Origin: Spartobacteria bacterium
GTDB taxonomy: Bacteria; Verrucomicrobiota; Verrucomicrobiia; Chthoniobacterales; Chthoniobacteraceae
DNA length: 8,426 nt
Direction of reading: 5' to 3'
NCBI GenBank assembly: GCA_025350985.1
Contig: JANXWU010000189.1
Location: 1-8,426 of the forward strand
Part shown: piece by piece, positions 1 through 6,688 of the stretch
Layout of the letters: each line of letters starts with the position of its first letter
Numbering within the stretch: the stretch's first letter is position 1
Program-made: the position numbers and the translations under genes
Notes under the pieces: model-generated
Told to the model about the DNA's origin: nothing
The model's input: the letters and a program-made list of their open reading frames with translations, nothing else
The model's database searches: none

Positions 1-1
1 G

Positions 2-766
2 ATTGAAGCTGAGGCGGTCGTTCCCGTCGTCGCCGTCGTTCGTGTTGTCGCGCGTGAAAAGCTCCAGCGTCGGGCTGATCGCGACCGAAAGAATGTTGCG
101 CGTGTTCCAGACGACGCGCTCCATCCCGGTGCCATCGGGCCGCACGCGCACGATGCCGCCGCCGCGCATTTCGAATGAACGTCCGTCTTTTCCCGTCGCC
201 TTCACCGCCCCGTAGTCGCCGACGGCGATGTAAATCCAGCCGTCGATGGCGAGGCGGCAGCCGTTGGTCGTGTGATCCGCGCCGCGAAAATCCAGCCCGA
301 AGCCGAGGCCGGTGATGAGGTCTTCCTGCCGGTTGGCGACGCCGGTGTTGTTGTCGTCGTGATACGCCGTGAGGTTCGGCGGGTGCATGACGTAAAGGGT
401 GCGCGTGCTCGCATCCCAAGCCACGCCGCGCGGACTATCAACCGTGCAAAACGTCGTGAACTTGTCCGCCTTGCCGTCGCCATCGGTGTCGCGCGCCATG
501 ATGACTTTGCCCAAGCCGGGCTTGCGATCGAGCGAGCCGTTGGGATCGCAGCCGATGAACAGCGTCCCATCCGGCGCGGCGCTCACGTAAATCGGATAGG
601 AAACCTGCGGCGGCGAAGCGAACACCGTAGCCTCGAATTCCGCCGCCGGGTACGTGACTTTTTTCAGAATTTGCTCAGACGTGAGAGGCGTGTCGTTTTT
701 GTCGGCCAAAAGTGGAGTGCCGAGTGAAGCCGAGGCGAGGACTGCGAGAAGGCGTTGTGTGATCAT
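2..766 (-). CDS. Secreted PVC-type membrane-bound dehydrogenase-like protein, N-terminal part (3' end beyond the window)
   Basis: The ATG at 766 opens a frame that stays open to the left edge: 255 residues, C-terminus missing. Residues 1-21 (MITQRLLAVLASASLGTPLL plus Ala) look like a signal peptide cleaved before DKNDTP, so the protein is probably exported. The rest reads as beta-propeller: FEATVFA (44-50), PDGTLFIG (65-72), a calcium-loop-like DTDGDGKADKF (93-103), SPRGVAWD (111-118), DHTTNGCRLAIDGWIYIAVG (164-183) and GGGIVRVRPDGTGMERV (202-218). This order matches the N-terminal domain of the Planctomycetes/Verrucomicrobia putative membrane-bound dehydrogenases (TIGR02604, related to sorbosone/glucose dehydrogenase propellers). 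Many of these continue into HEAT repeats and a haem-binding cytochrome c domain, which cannot be checked here. Substrate and activity are unknown. No Shine-Dalgarno precedes the ATG (CACTCAACTCGCC). The start is supported by the signal peptide that follows. It lies 106 nt beyond the hppA stop. Confidence 0.82.
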   Translation of the reverse strand, partial: MITQRLLAVLASASLGTPLLADKNDTPLTSEQILKKVTYPAAEFEATVFASPPQVSYPIYVSAAPDGTLFIGCDPNGSLDRKPGLGKVIMARDTDGDGKADKFTTFCTVDSPRGVAWDASTRTLYVMHPPNLTAYHDDNNTGVANRQEDLITGLGFGLDFRGADHTTNGCRLAIDGWIYIAVGDYGAVKATGKDGRSFEMRGGGIVRVRPDGTGMERVVWNTRNILSVAISPTLELFTRDNTNDGDDGNDRLSFN

Positions 767-824
767 GGCGAGTTGAGTGAGCGGGGGATTTCAAGAGGGC
801 GAAACAGGGGGCGGCAAAACCATT

Positions 825-843
825 CGCCCCGCATGACCGGGCG
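825..843 (-). terminator. Weak terminator-like hairpin after hppA
   Basis: On the minus strand CGCCCG (843-838) pairs with CGGGGCG (831-825), with one bulged G and the loop GTCATG. GGTTTTGCC follows within a few bases. The hairpin starts 30 nt past the hppA stop. The stem is short and the T-run is only four bases and set off by AAT, so it could be a weak intrinsic terminator or a chance hairpin. It sits in the 106-nt spacer before the dehydrogenase-like gene; I see nothing else there. Confidence 0.3.
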
Positions 844-872
844 CATCCTCAACTGCCGGGATTGCTTTGAAA

Positions 873-2987
873 CTAATGACCGCGCGCGATCCACATTTTG
901 ATGAAGATCGGGATGATGAGAATCGCGAGGATGTTGACGACTTTGATCATCGGATTAATCGCGGGGCCGGCCGTGTCTTTGTACGGATCACCGACCGTGT
1001 CTCCGGTGACCGCGGCCTGATGCGCGGGCGAGCCTTTGCCGCCGTGATTGCCTTCCTCGATGTATTTCTTCGCGTTGTCCCACGCGCCGCCGCTGCTCGT
1101 CATCGCGATGGCAACGAAGAGGCCGGTGACGATGGTGCCGACCAGGACTCCACCCAACACCACGGGGCCGAGTTGAGGAATGGCGGCGACGGCAATCACG
1201 AACACGACTGGCAGCAGCGCGGGGACGATCATCTCCCGCAGTGCGGCCTTCGTCACGATGTCCACGCAGATGCCGTAGTCAGGCGTGTCCGTGCCTTCGA
1301 GAATTCCCGGCTTGGCTTTTAACTGCCGCCGCACTTCGCGCACGACCGCGCCCGCCGCCTTGCCGACGGCATCCATGCTAAACGCCGTGAACATGAACGG
1401 CAGCAGGCCGCCGATGAACAGGCCGATGATGACGTTTGGATCTTGCAGCGAAAATTCGATCTTGAAGGTGTGGCCGCCATCCGCCGCCGACCAAGCTGCG
1501 CGCAATTCCTCGACGTACGAGCCGAAGAGCACGAGGGCAGCGAGCCCGGCGGATGCGATGGCGTAACCTTTGGTCACGGCTTTCATCGTGTTGCCGACGG
1601 CGTCGAGTTCGTCCGTGACTTTGCGCACGGCCTTCGGCAACTGGCTCATCACGGCGATGCCGCCGGCGTTGTCGGTGATCGGCCCAAACGCGTCGAGCGA
1701 GATGATCACACCGGCCATCGACAACATGCTCGTGACCGCAATGGCGATGCCGTAAAGCCCGCCGAAGTGGAAGCTCAACAAAATGGCGATGCCGATGAAA
1801 CCAACCGGCAGCGCGGTCGCGTGCTGGCCGACGGCGAGTCCGGCGATGATGTTGGTCGCGTGGCCGGTCTCAGAGGCTTTGGCAATTTTCCGCACCGGCG
1901 CGAAGGCGGTCGAGGTGTAGTAATTCGTGATCAGCACGACGACGGCCGTCATCACCAAGCCGACAAGCGAAGCGAAATAAAGATCAGTCGGGCTGCGAAG
2001 AATGCCGGCAATCGTGACGCCCTGCGGAAAAAGCCAGTGCGTGGCGGGCCAATAAAAAATCGCCGACACGACCGCGCTCGCCGCGACCGCGCCCATCAGG
2101 ATGTTGCCCGGTTCGCCCTTCATGTAATTGACGTAGCCGATGCCGACGAGCGCGCCGAGCACCGAGATGCCGCCGAGCACAAACGGATAGACGATCGCGG
2201 CCTGGTTGCCCGCGAGCATGTGTGCGCCGAGCAAAATCGTGCCGATCAAACTGACCGCGTAAGTTTCAAAAACGTCCGCCGCCATGCCGGCGCAATCGCC
2301 GACGTTGTCGCCGACGTTGTCGGCAATCGTGGCCGGATTACGCGGGTCGTCCTCGTCGAGATTGCTCTCAATTTTCCCGACCAAATCCGCACCGACATCC
2401 GCGGCCTTCGTGTAAATACCGCCGCCGAGACGGGCGAACACGCTGATCAAACTCGCGCCCAAAGCGAGGCCGACGAGACTTTTGATCGCGTCGTCGGAGC
2501 CGATGAATTTTGTCGCGATGAGATAGAAAAGTCCGACCGCCAGCAGCGAAAGCCCGACAACGAGCAGGCCCGTGACGGCACCGCCGTTGAACGCAACCCG
2601 CAGCGCCCCGTGACGGGAAATCGAGGCCGCCTGCGTCGTGCGAGTATTTGCCAGCACGGCGATGCGCATGCCGACAAAACCGGCGGCAAGCGAGCATACG
2701 GCACCGACGACGAAGCCGGCAGCGGTCGCCTTGTCTTTGAAAATGCAAAGGAGAATCACGATCACGACCGCGATCACACTGATCGTGATCACCTGGCGAT
2801 TCAGATAAGCCTTTGCGCCTTCCTCAATCGCGCCGGCGATTTTTTTCATTTGGGCATTGCCGGGAGACGAAGCGACGATCCAGCGGATGAGATAAATCGC
2901 GGCGGCCAAACCGACGCACGCGGACACGAGCGAAAGCTGAATGCCGGAGTCGAGCAGGCTGAGGCCGAGCGGGAGAGAGGTCGTCAT
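873..2987 (-). CDS. hppA: K+-independent-type H+-translocating membrane pyrophosphatase
   Basis: This is a complete 704-residue membrane pyrophosphatase, the usual length for the family. It hydrolyses PPi and pumps protons across the membrane. The sequence alternates many hydrophobic helices with the conserved cytoplasmic motifs: [11 protein letters not shown] (197-207), [20 protein letters not shown] (213-232), [18 protein letters not shown] (430-447), and near the C-terminus [20 protein letters not shown] (661-680). These Asp/Lys motifs hold Mg-PPi. The K+ signature reads [10 protein letters not shown] (465-474), with Lys469 and Thr472. The K+-dependent subfamily has Ala where this has Lys, so this belongs to the K+-independent, Rhodospirillum rubrum-like H+-PPases. 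The ATG at 2987 gives the expected N-terminus, although the leader (TTTCCCTCCGATC) lacks a Shine-Dalgarno. A candidate promoter lies 38-65 nt upstream. argF ends 173 nt before the start. H+ rather than Na+ specificity is inferred from the subfamily. Confidence 0.97.
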   Translation of the reverse strand: MTTSLPLGLSLLDSGIQLSLVSACVGLAAAIYLIRWIVASSPGNAQMKKIAGAIEEGAKAYLNRQVITISVIAVVIVILLCIFKDKATAAGFVVGAVCSLAAGFVGMRIAVLANTRTTQAASISRHGALRVAFNGGAVTGLLVVGLSLLAVGLFYLIATKFIGSDDAIKSLVGLALGASLISVFARLGGGIYTKAADVGADLVGKIESNLDEDDPRNPATIADNVGDNVGDCAGMAADVFETYAVSLIGTILLGAHMLAGNQAAIVYPFVLGGISVLGALVGIGYVNYMKGEPGNILMGAVAASAVVSAIFYWPATHWLFPQGVTIAGILRSPTDLYFASLVGLVMTAVVVLITNYYTSTAFAPVRKIAKASETGHATNIIAGLAVGQHATALPVGFIGIAILLSFHFGGLYGIAIAVTSMLSMAGVIISLDAFGPITDNAGGIAVMSQLPKAVRKVTDELDAVGNTMKAVTKGYAIASAGLAALVLFGSYVEELRAAWSAADGGHTFKIEFSLQDPNVIIGLFIGGLLPFMFTAFSMDAVGKAAGAVVREVRRQLKAKPGILEGTDTPDYGICVDIVTKAALREMIVPALLPVVFVIAVAAIPQLGPVVLGGVLVGTIVTGLFVAIAMTSSGGAWDNAKKYIEEGNHGGKGSPAHQAAVTGDTVGDPYKDTAGPAINPMIKVVNILAILIIPIFIKMWIARGH

Positions 2988-3024
2988 GATCGGAGGGAAA
3001 TTGTTTGGGGTAAAAGTGGCACGG

Positions 3025-3052
3025 AGCTTAACGGCTTTCGTGTCGGTGACAA
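3025..3052 (-). promoter_or_regulatory. Candidate promoter of hppA
   Basis: On the minus strand TTGTCA (3052-3047) and TAAGCT (3030-3025) are separated by 16 nt, resembling sigma-70 -35 and -10 boxes. Transcription would start near 3018 and give a leader of about 30 nt before the hppA ATG at 2987. It lies just downstream of a hairpin that could end argF transcription, a sensible layout for an independent hppA unit. The -10 box is weak (T, A and final T match), so this is a candidate only. Confidence 0.4.
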
Positions 3053-3070
3053 TGCGAATTTGGGCGGAAA

Positions 3071-3095
3071 GCTTGCCGCCATCGCGGAGGCAAGC
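3071..3095 (-). terminator. Hairpin after argF, possible terminator
   Basis: On the minus strand GCTTGCC, a mismatch and CC pair across the 5-nt loop GCGAT with GG, a mismatch and GGCAAGC: a 7+2 bp stem, followed by only three T's (TTTCC). It begins 66 nt after the argF stop and ends about 20 nt before the candidate hppA -35 box. The stem is good but the T-tract is short, so termination would be partial or helped by factors. It may also just stabilise the 3' end of the arg mRNA. Confidence 0.4.
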
Positions 3096-3160
3096 GCGCG
3101 CTCAGTTCCGTCGCTTTTCGCCGCGGCACCGACCTCGTCGCGTCCTCCCTGTCCCGCAGA

Positions 3161-4066
3161 CTACGACTTCGCCACGAGCAGGCTGAGGATCGCTTTTTGC
3201 GCGTGCAGCCGGTTCTCGGCCTGATCGAAAATCGTCTCCGCGTGGCGCTCGAAAACTTCGTCGGTGATTTCCTTGCCCCGATAAGCTGGCAGGCAGTGCA
3301 TCACGAGCGCATTCGGTTTCGCCTCCGCGACGAGGCGTTGATTGATCTGATACCCGGAAAGTTGCGCGTTGCGATACTCCGATTCGTTCTCCTTGCCCAT
3401 GCTCACCCAGACATCGGTGTAAAGCACGTCGGCCTCGCGCGCCGCCGCGTGCAGGTCGTCGGTGCAAACAATGTTGCCGCGATTGATTTGCGCGAGCAGT
3501 TCCGGCGCGGGTTGATAGCTCTTCGGCGCGGCAATTTTCAAAGTGAAATCGAGCTTGGAAGCCGCCCACAGCCAAGATCGCGGGACGTTGCACGCTCCAT
3601 CGCCGACGAAGCAAATCGTCTTGCCCTCGAATGATCCGAGCTTTTCGTTGATCGTGAAAAGGTCGGCGAGAATCTGACACGGATGCTCCTCGTCCGTGAG
3701 CGCGTTCACCGTCGGGATACCGCTCAGCTCGGCGAACTCCACCACGTCGCGCTGCGCGAAAGTGCGGAACACCACTCCGTGCAACATCCGTCCCATCACG
3801 CGAGCGGTGTCCTTGATTGGCTCGCCGCGCCCGAGCTGAATGTCCTGCGCGGAAAGAAAAATGGCGTCACCGCCGAGTTCGCGAATGCCGACCTCGAAAC
3901 TCAATCGCGTGCGAGTCGAGCTTTTGGAAAAGATAAGCGCCCAGCATTGGTGCCGCAGGGGATGGGCGGCATGATGGCCGCGCTCGACTTTCATTTTGGC
4001 CGAGAGATCGAGGATGCCGCGAATGTCGTCCGCCGGCAGCGTTTCGATCGAGAGGAGGTGCTTCAT
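3161..4066 (-). CDS. argF: Ornithine carbamoyltransferase
   Basis: ArgF joins ornithine and carbamoyl phosphate to make citrulline, in the cytoplasm. The 301-residue reading is normal for the family. Visible motifs are the carbamoyl-phosphate loop SSTRTR (49-54), QLGRGEPIKDTARV (77-90), NALTDEEHPCQILADL (121-136), the ornithine-side TDVWVSMG (217-224), and the catalytic HCLPAYRGKEITDEVF (257-272). The usual GDGNN motif after the domain linker reads GDGACNVPRS (155-164). One residue is inserted and one Asn replaced, but the Asn expected to contact ornithine appears kept (N160). I chose the ATG at 4066 (MKHLLSIETL), which matches family N-termini. An in-frame ATG at 4144 would add 26 residues of basic, unconserved sequence read from repeat-flanking DNA. 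No Shine-Dalgarno precedes 4066 (TTTTTTCCGACGCCC). It follows argB-argD on the same strand but is separated from argD by 334 nt of repeat DNA, so it may have its own promoter. Paralogous transcarbamylases are less likely given the SMG loop. Confidence 0.96.
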   Translation of the reverse strand: MKHLLSIETLPADDIRGILDLSAKMKVERGHHAAHPLRHQCWALIFSKSSTRTRLSFEVGIRELGGDAIFLSAQDIQLGRGEPIKDTARVMGRMLHGVVFRTFAQRDVVEFAELSGIPTVNALTDEEHPCQILADLFTINEKLGSFEGKTICFVGDGACNVPRSWLWAASKLDFTLKIAAPKSYQPAPELLAQINRGNIVCTDDLHAAAREADVLYTDVWVSMGKENESEYRNAQLSGYQINQRLVAEAKPNALVMHCLPAYRGKEITDEVFERHAETIFDQAENRLHAQKAILSLLVAKS

Positions 4067-4186
4067 GGGCGTCGGAAAAAACGGCGAGACTCTGCTTTTC
4101 GCAACGTCTCTGGCAAGCCTATTCAGGCGGGCGCGCTGCCGCATTTTTGTAGCGGCGGTCTGTGAGCGTCGGCGCCTGTGGGCAGG

Positions 4187-4220
4187 TTTTAGTTATAAAA
4201 GCGCGTGTCATTCTGAGCGA
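4187..4220 (-). promoter_or_regulatory. Possible argF promoter at the edge of the repeat
   Basis: On the minus strand TATAAC (4197-4192) is a good -10-like hexamer in an AT-rich stretch that stands out from the GC-rich surroundings. At 18 nt upstream lies TTCGCT (4221-4216), a poor -35 inside the repeat arm. Transcription would start near 4185 and give a leader of about 120 nt to the argF ATG at 4066. If real, the repeat would contribute an outward promoter for argF. The weak -35 keeps confidence low. Confidence 0.22.
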
Positions 4221-4347
4221 AGTGGAGTTCGCCCGAGCGAACGGAACGGAGTCGAAGAATCTCATGCATTTCCTTGGAAGCGGCACGCCGAAGAATGGTT
4301 CAAGAGATTCTTCGACTCCGCCAAGCCTCCGCTCAGAATGACACGCG
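4202..4347. repeat. Inner 146-bp palindromic element of the GTCATTCTGAGC / GAAGAATCTC type
   Basis: The ends are exact inverted repeats: CGCGTGTCATTCTGAGC (4202-4218) and its complement at 4331-4347. A second exact pair is CGGAGTCGAAGAATCTC (4247-4263) and its complement at 4304-4320. The right arm has 10 nt between its blocks and the left arm 28 nt, because the left arm carries an imperfect internal duplication (GAGCGAA at 4215-4221 and 4235-4241; GGAGTTCG at 4224-4231 and GGAGTCG at 4248-4254). This duplication also makes a small hairpin (GTTCGC, CCGA loop, GCGAAC; 4227-4242). The element resembles a dispersed repeat I recall from several phyla whose conceptual translation starts 'CHSER..EES'; both strands here encode such a peptide. 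No transposase is present, so it would be non-autonomous. No convincing target-site duplication is visible. Confidence 0.75.
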
Positions 4348-4400
4348 TGGATTTTTAAACTGAACCGCCCCGCGTGAATCACAGCGGCCGCAGACCGCCG

Positions 4401-5717
4401 CTACCACTGATCAAACACGCCGCGCAAAATTCCCGCCGCCTCGTCGATTTCCGCGCGGGTCACATTCAGCGGCGGCAGCCAGCGAATCGCGTGCGTGCCG
4501 GCCGGAATGGTGAGCAATCCCGCCGCGTGCAGTTGATCGACCATGAACAGCGACGGCGCGCGCCCGGCGGGCACGCTTACCCGTTTTTCAAAATCGGCCA
4601 CGAGTTCAAATCCGATCATCAAACCGACGCCGCGCACTTCTTTGATCAAAGGCGAACCGATTCCCTCGATTGCCGCTTTCGCGTGCGGGCCGAGCGAGCG
4701 CGCATTCGCGAGCATTCCCTCGTCCTCGATCACCGCGAGCACTTCGTTCGCGCCCGCGCAGACGAGCGGCGTCCCGCCAAAAGTCGTGCCATGCGAACCC
4801 GGTCCGAGCAGGTCGCACAACTTCGCCGTCGCGCCATCTTTCAGCCGCACCGCCCGGTCGCTCACCCAAATTGCGCCGAGCGGAAATCCTCCGGCGATTC
4901 CTTTCGCCCAACTGATCGCGTCGGGCATCACCTCCGGCGCGATGGCTCGCCAGCCGCACCACTCACCCGTGCGCCCGAGTCCGCATTGCACTTCATCGAA
5001 CATCAGCAGCAACCCGTGCCGGTCGCACAGCTCGCGAGCCAGAGTCAGGAATTTAGCATCCGCCGGATTGACGCCGCTTTCTCCCTGCACCGGCTCGATC
5101 AGCACGGCGGCGACTCCAGGTTCCTGCACCGCCGCGAGCAGCGCGGGTCCGTCGTTGAACGGCACATGCGCGAAGCCTTCGACCATCGGCTCAAAACCTT
5201 TCTTCACCTTCTCCTGACCCGTGGCGGCGATGCCCGCGAGCGTGCGCCCGTGAAACGAGCCGAGCATCGTGAGGATCGTGTGACGGGACGGCGCGGCGCT
5301 AACCATTTCGCCGACCGTGTGCTTCGGAGCGGGCGGCACACTTTCGTTGCCGAATTTGCGCGCGAGTTTGAACAGTGCCTCGTTCGCTTCGGCCCCGCTG
5401 TTGCAGAAAAAAACCTTGCCGGGGTGGCCGACGAGCCGCACCAGTCGCGCGGCGAGTTCGCCCTGCGGCCGGGTGTAGTAAAGGTTCGACGTGTGCACGA
5501 GCGTCGCGATTTGCTTTTGCATCGCCGCCACGACGCGAGGATGGCAGTGGCCGATGGAAGTCACCGCAATGCCCGCGCCGAAGTCGAGGTAACGTTTCCC
5601 CTCCTCGTCCCAAACTTCCGTCCCCTGCCCGCGCGCGAACCGCAGGTCGAACCGCCCGTACGTTGGAATGACGAACTGTTCGTAAAGCTCTTTGGTGGAA
5701 TTCGTCGGAGTACTCAC
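4401..5717 (-). CDS. argD: Acetylornithine aminotransferase
   Basis: ArgD is a cytoplasmic PLP enzyme that converts N-acetylglutamate semialdehyde to N-acetylornithine with glutamate as donor. The 438-residue protein shows all class III aminotransferase landmarks: DFGAGIAVTSIGHCHP (45-60), CNSGAEANE (105-113) and SFHGRT (154-159) for cofactor contact, EPVQGE (208-213), FDEVQCGLGRTG (240-251), the PLP-binding Lys272 in SWAKGIAGGFPLGA, and HGTTFGG (309-315). It is longer than the roughly 400-residue norm because of extra residues around 124-143 and 291-305. The start is GTG at 5717, overlapping the argB TGA by 4 nt (GTGA). GGAG lies 8 nt upstream, the only Shine-Dalgarno-like signal among the visible starts, so translation is probably coupled to argB. 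The TAG stop falls within the outer block of the downstream repeat. A related omega-aminotransferase is possible from sequence alone, but the position next to argB and argF makes ArgD the best call. Confidence 0.95.
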   Translation of the reverse strand: MSTPTNSTKELYEQFVIPTYGRFDLRFARGQGTEVWDEEGKRYLDFGAGIAVTSIGHCHPRVVAAMQKQIATLVHTSNLYYTRPQGELAARLVRLVGHPGKVFFCNSGAEANEALFKLARKFGNESVPPAPKHTVGEMVSAAPSRHTILTMLGSFHGRTLAGIAATGQEKVKKGFEPMVEGFAHVPFNDGPALLAAVQEPGVAAVLIEPVQGESGVNPADAKFLTLARELCDRHGLLLMFDEVQCGLGRTGEWCGWRAIAPEVMPDAISWAKGIAGGFPLGAIWVSDRAVRLKDGATAKLCDLLGPGSHGTTFGGTPLVCAGANEVLAVIEDEGMLANARSLGPHAKAAIEGIGSPLIKEVRGVGLMIGFELVADFEKRVSVPAGRAPSLFMVDQLHAAGLLTIPAGTHAIRWLPPLNVTRAEIDEAAGILRGVFDQW

Positions 5718-6586
5718 GCCGTAATCTCCGTCCCGATGCCGTCGTTGGTGAAAATTTCCAACAGCAACGCATGCGCCACGCGCCCGTCGATCAGGTGGAC
5801 CTTGCCCACGCCGCGCTCGATCGCCTTCATGGCCGACTCCACTTTTGGAATCATCCCACCGTCGATCACGCGATCCGCAATCAGCGTCGCGATCATCTGC
5901 GCATTCACCGCCGGGATTAGAGATTCCTTCTCCGCCGGGTCGCGCATGAGGCCCGGCACGTCGCTGACAAAAATCAGTTTGGTCGCCTTCAACGCGCCCG
6001 CCACTGCGCTCGCGCCGATGTCCGCGTTCACGTTCAACGTCACGCCCTCCCCCACGGCGATGGGCGAGATGACGGGCACTTTTTCCGCGGCCACGATCCG
6101 CTCGATTTCCCCGCTGTTCACGGCACTGACCTCGCCGACAAAGCCGAGATCGACCATTTCCTTGCCGTCGGTTTGCGGCGGCAGTTTCGTGGCCGTGAAA
6201 ATGCGGCGGCCCGAAATGCCGACCGCGTTGCCACCAAATTCGTTGATCTTCGTGGCGATGTGCGGATTGACTTCGCGATCCAAAACTTCCTCGACGATGC
6301 GGATCGACTGCTCATCGGTCACGCGCAGGCCGTTCACAAATTTTGTCTTCAACCCAGCCTCGCGCATTTTCGCCGTGATCGCTTTTCCCCCGCCGTGGAT
6401 GAGCACAGGATTGATGCCGACGGCCTCGAGAAAAACGATGTCGCCTAACAGCCGCTCGACGACTTGCTCGTCGTCCATCGCGCTGCCGCCGTATTTGATG
6501 ACGAAGGTGTGGCCGCGATATTTTTGAATGAACGGCAGCGCCTCGATGAGGACTTCGGCGCGCGCGGTGAGAGTTTCCAAGGCCAT
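5714..6586 (-). CDS. argB: Acetylglutamate kinase, arginine-sensitive type
   Basis: ArgB phosphorylates N-acetylglutamate with ATP, the second step of arginine synthesis, in the cytoplasm. The 290-residue protein has the amino-acid-kinase landmarks KYGGSAM (31-37, with the phosphate-binding lysine), HGGGKAI (64-70), NGLRVTD (85-91), LNVNADIGAS (184-193, Asp189), SDVPGLM (208-214) and DGGMIPK (242-248, Lys248). Before KYGG is a helix-forming extension (ETLTARAEVLIEALPFIQKY, residues 4-23), as in hexameric NAGKs of Pseudomonas and Thermotoga. In those enzymes this helix links dimers and goes with feedback inhibition by arginine; the short E. coli enzyme lacks it. The end EIFTNDGIGTEI also matches the arginine-site region. 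Inhibition by arginine is therefore inferred. The ATG at 6586 has a pyrimidine-rich leader (GATTCGCTTCCCAC) and no Shine-Dalgarno. The 102-nt spacer to the upstream gene holds no clear promoter or terminator, only a small CCGC-GTTC-GCGG hairpin near 6606-6617. Confidence 0.97.
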   Translation of the reverse strand: MALETLTARAEVLIEALPFIQKYRGHTFVIKYGGSAMDDEQVVERLLGDIVFLEAVGINPVLIHGGGKAITAKMREAGLKTKFVNGLRVTDEQSIRIVEEVLDREVNPHIATKINEFGGNAVGISGRRIFTATKLPPQTDGKEMVDLGFVGEVSAVNSGEIERIVAAEKVPVISPIAVGEGVTLNVNADIGASAVAGALKATKLIFVSDVPGLMRDPAEKESLIPAVNAQMIATLIADRVIDGGMIPKVESAMKAIERGVGKVHLIDGRVAHALLLEIFTNDGIGTEITA

Positions 6587-6688
6587 GTGGGAAGCGAATC
6601 AGAAGCCGCGTTCGCGGGAGAAATCAATCGCAAAATCCCTGCTCGCTCCAGTCGGCCCCGGCAGTCCGGCGCGAATTTTTTCCCGCTG

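Larger units (their letters stand above)
4149..4404. repeat. Composite inverted repeat filling the argD-argF gap
   Basis: The non-coding gap between argD and argF is organised as one large imperfect palindrome, with arms of about 115 nt (4149-4263) and 101 nt (4304-4404) around a 40-nt centre. Matching blocks from the outside in are: GTAGCGGCGGTCTG (4149-4162) against its reverse complement at 4391-4404, 14/14; GGTTTTAGTTATAAAA (4185-4200) against GGTTCAGTTTAAAAA read from 4366 to 4352, similar with small gaps; then the two exact 17-bp blocks of the inner element. Between blocks the arms diverge: the right arm has an extra CGGCCGC beside the 14-mer. The arms look like two diverged copies of one composite unit placed head to head. 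The right outer block overlaps the last codons of argD and contains its TAG stop. The remaining part of the gap, 4067-4148, holds no structure I can name. Function is unknown; RNA from here could fold into a long hairpin. Confidence 0.8.

Noticed and set aside
2299..2322. Short tandem repeat in hppA
   Set aside because: It encodes the conserved DNVGDNVGD motif of the family, so it is explained by protein function.
1443..3224. 593-codon open frame on the plus strand, antisense to hppA
   Set aside because: A charged, low-complexity shadow of a clear membrane pyrophosphatase, with no family resemblance.
4067..4144. 26-residue N-terminal extension of ArgF from an ATG at 4144
   Set aside because: The added residues are basic and unlike family N-termini. 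MKHLLSIETL at 4066 matches the usual start.
4119..4382. Small genes on both strands over the palindromic element
   Set aside because: The frames are translations of the repeat arms (CHSER..EES) and show no sign of coding.
4067..4400. ArgR operator or riboswitch ahead of argF
   Set aside because: I found no paired ARG-box-like AT-rich palindrome and no recognisable aptamer. The structure there is the inverted repeat.
4383..4402. Intrinsic terminator at the end of argD (AGCGGC...GCCGCT hairpin)
   Set aside because: No T-run follows on the minus strand. The hairpin is part of the repeat's right end.
4374..6527. 717-codon open frame on the plus strand, antisense to argD and argB
   Set aside because: Its translation is Arg/His/Ala-rich with no motif, and it overlaps two genes with full catalytic motifs. 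In GC-rich DNA the opposite strand often stays open.
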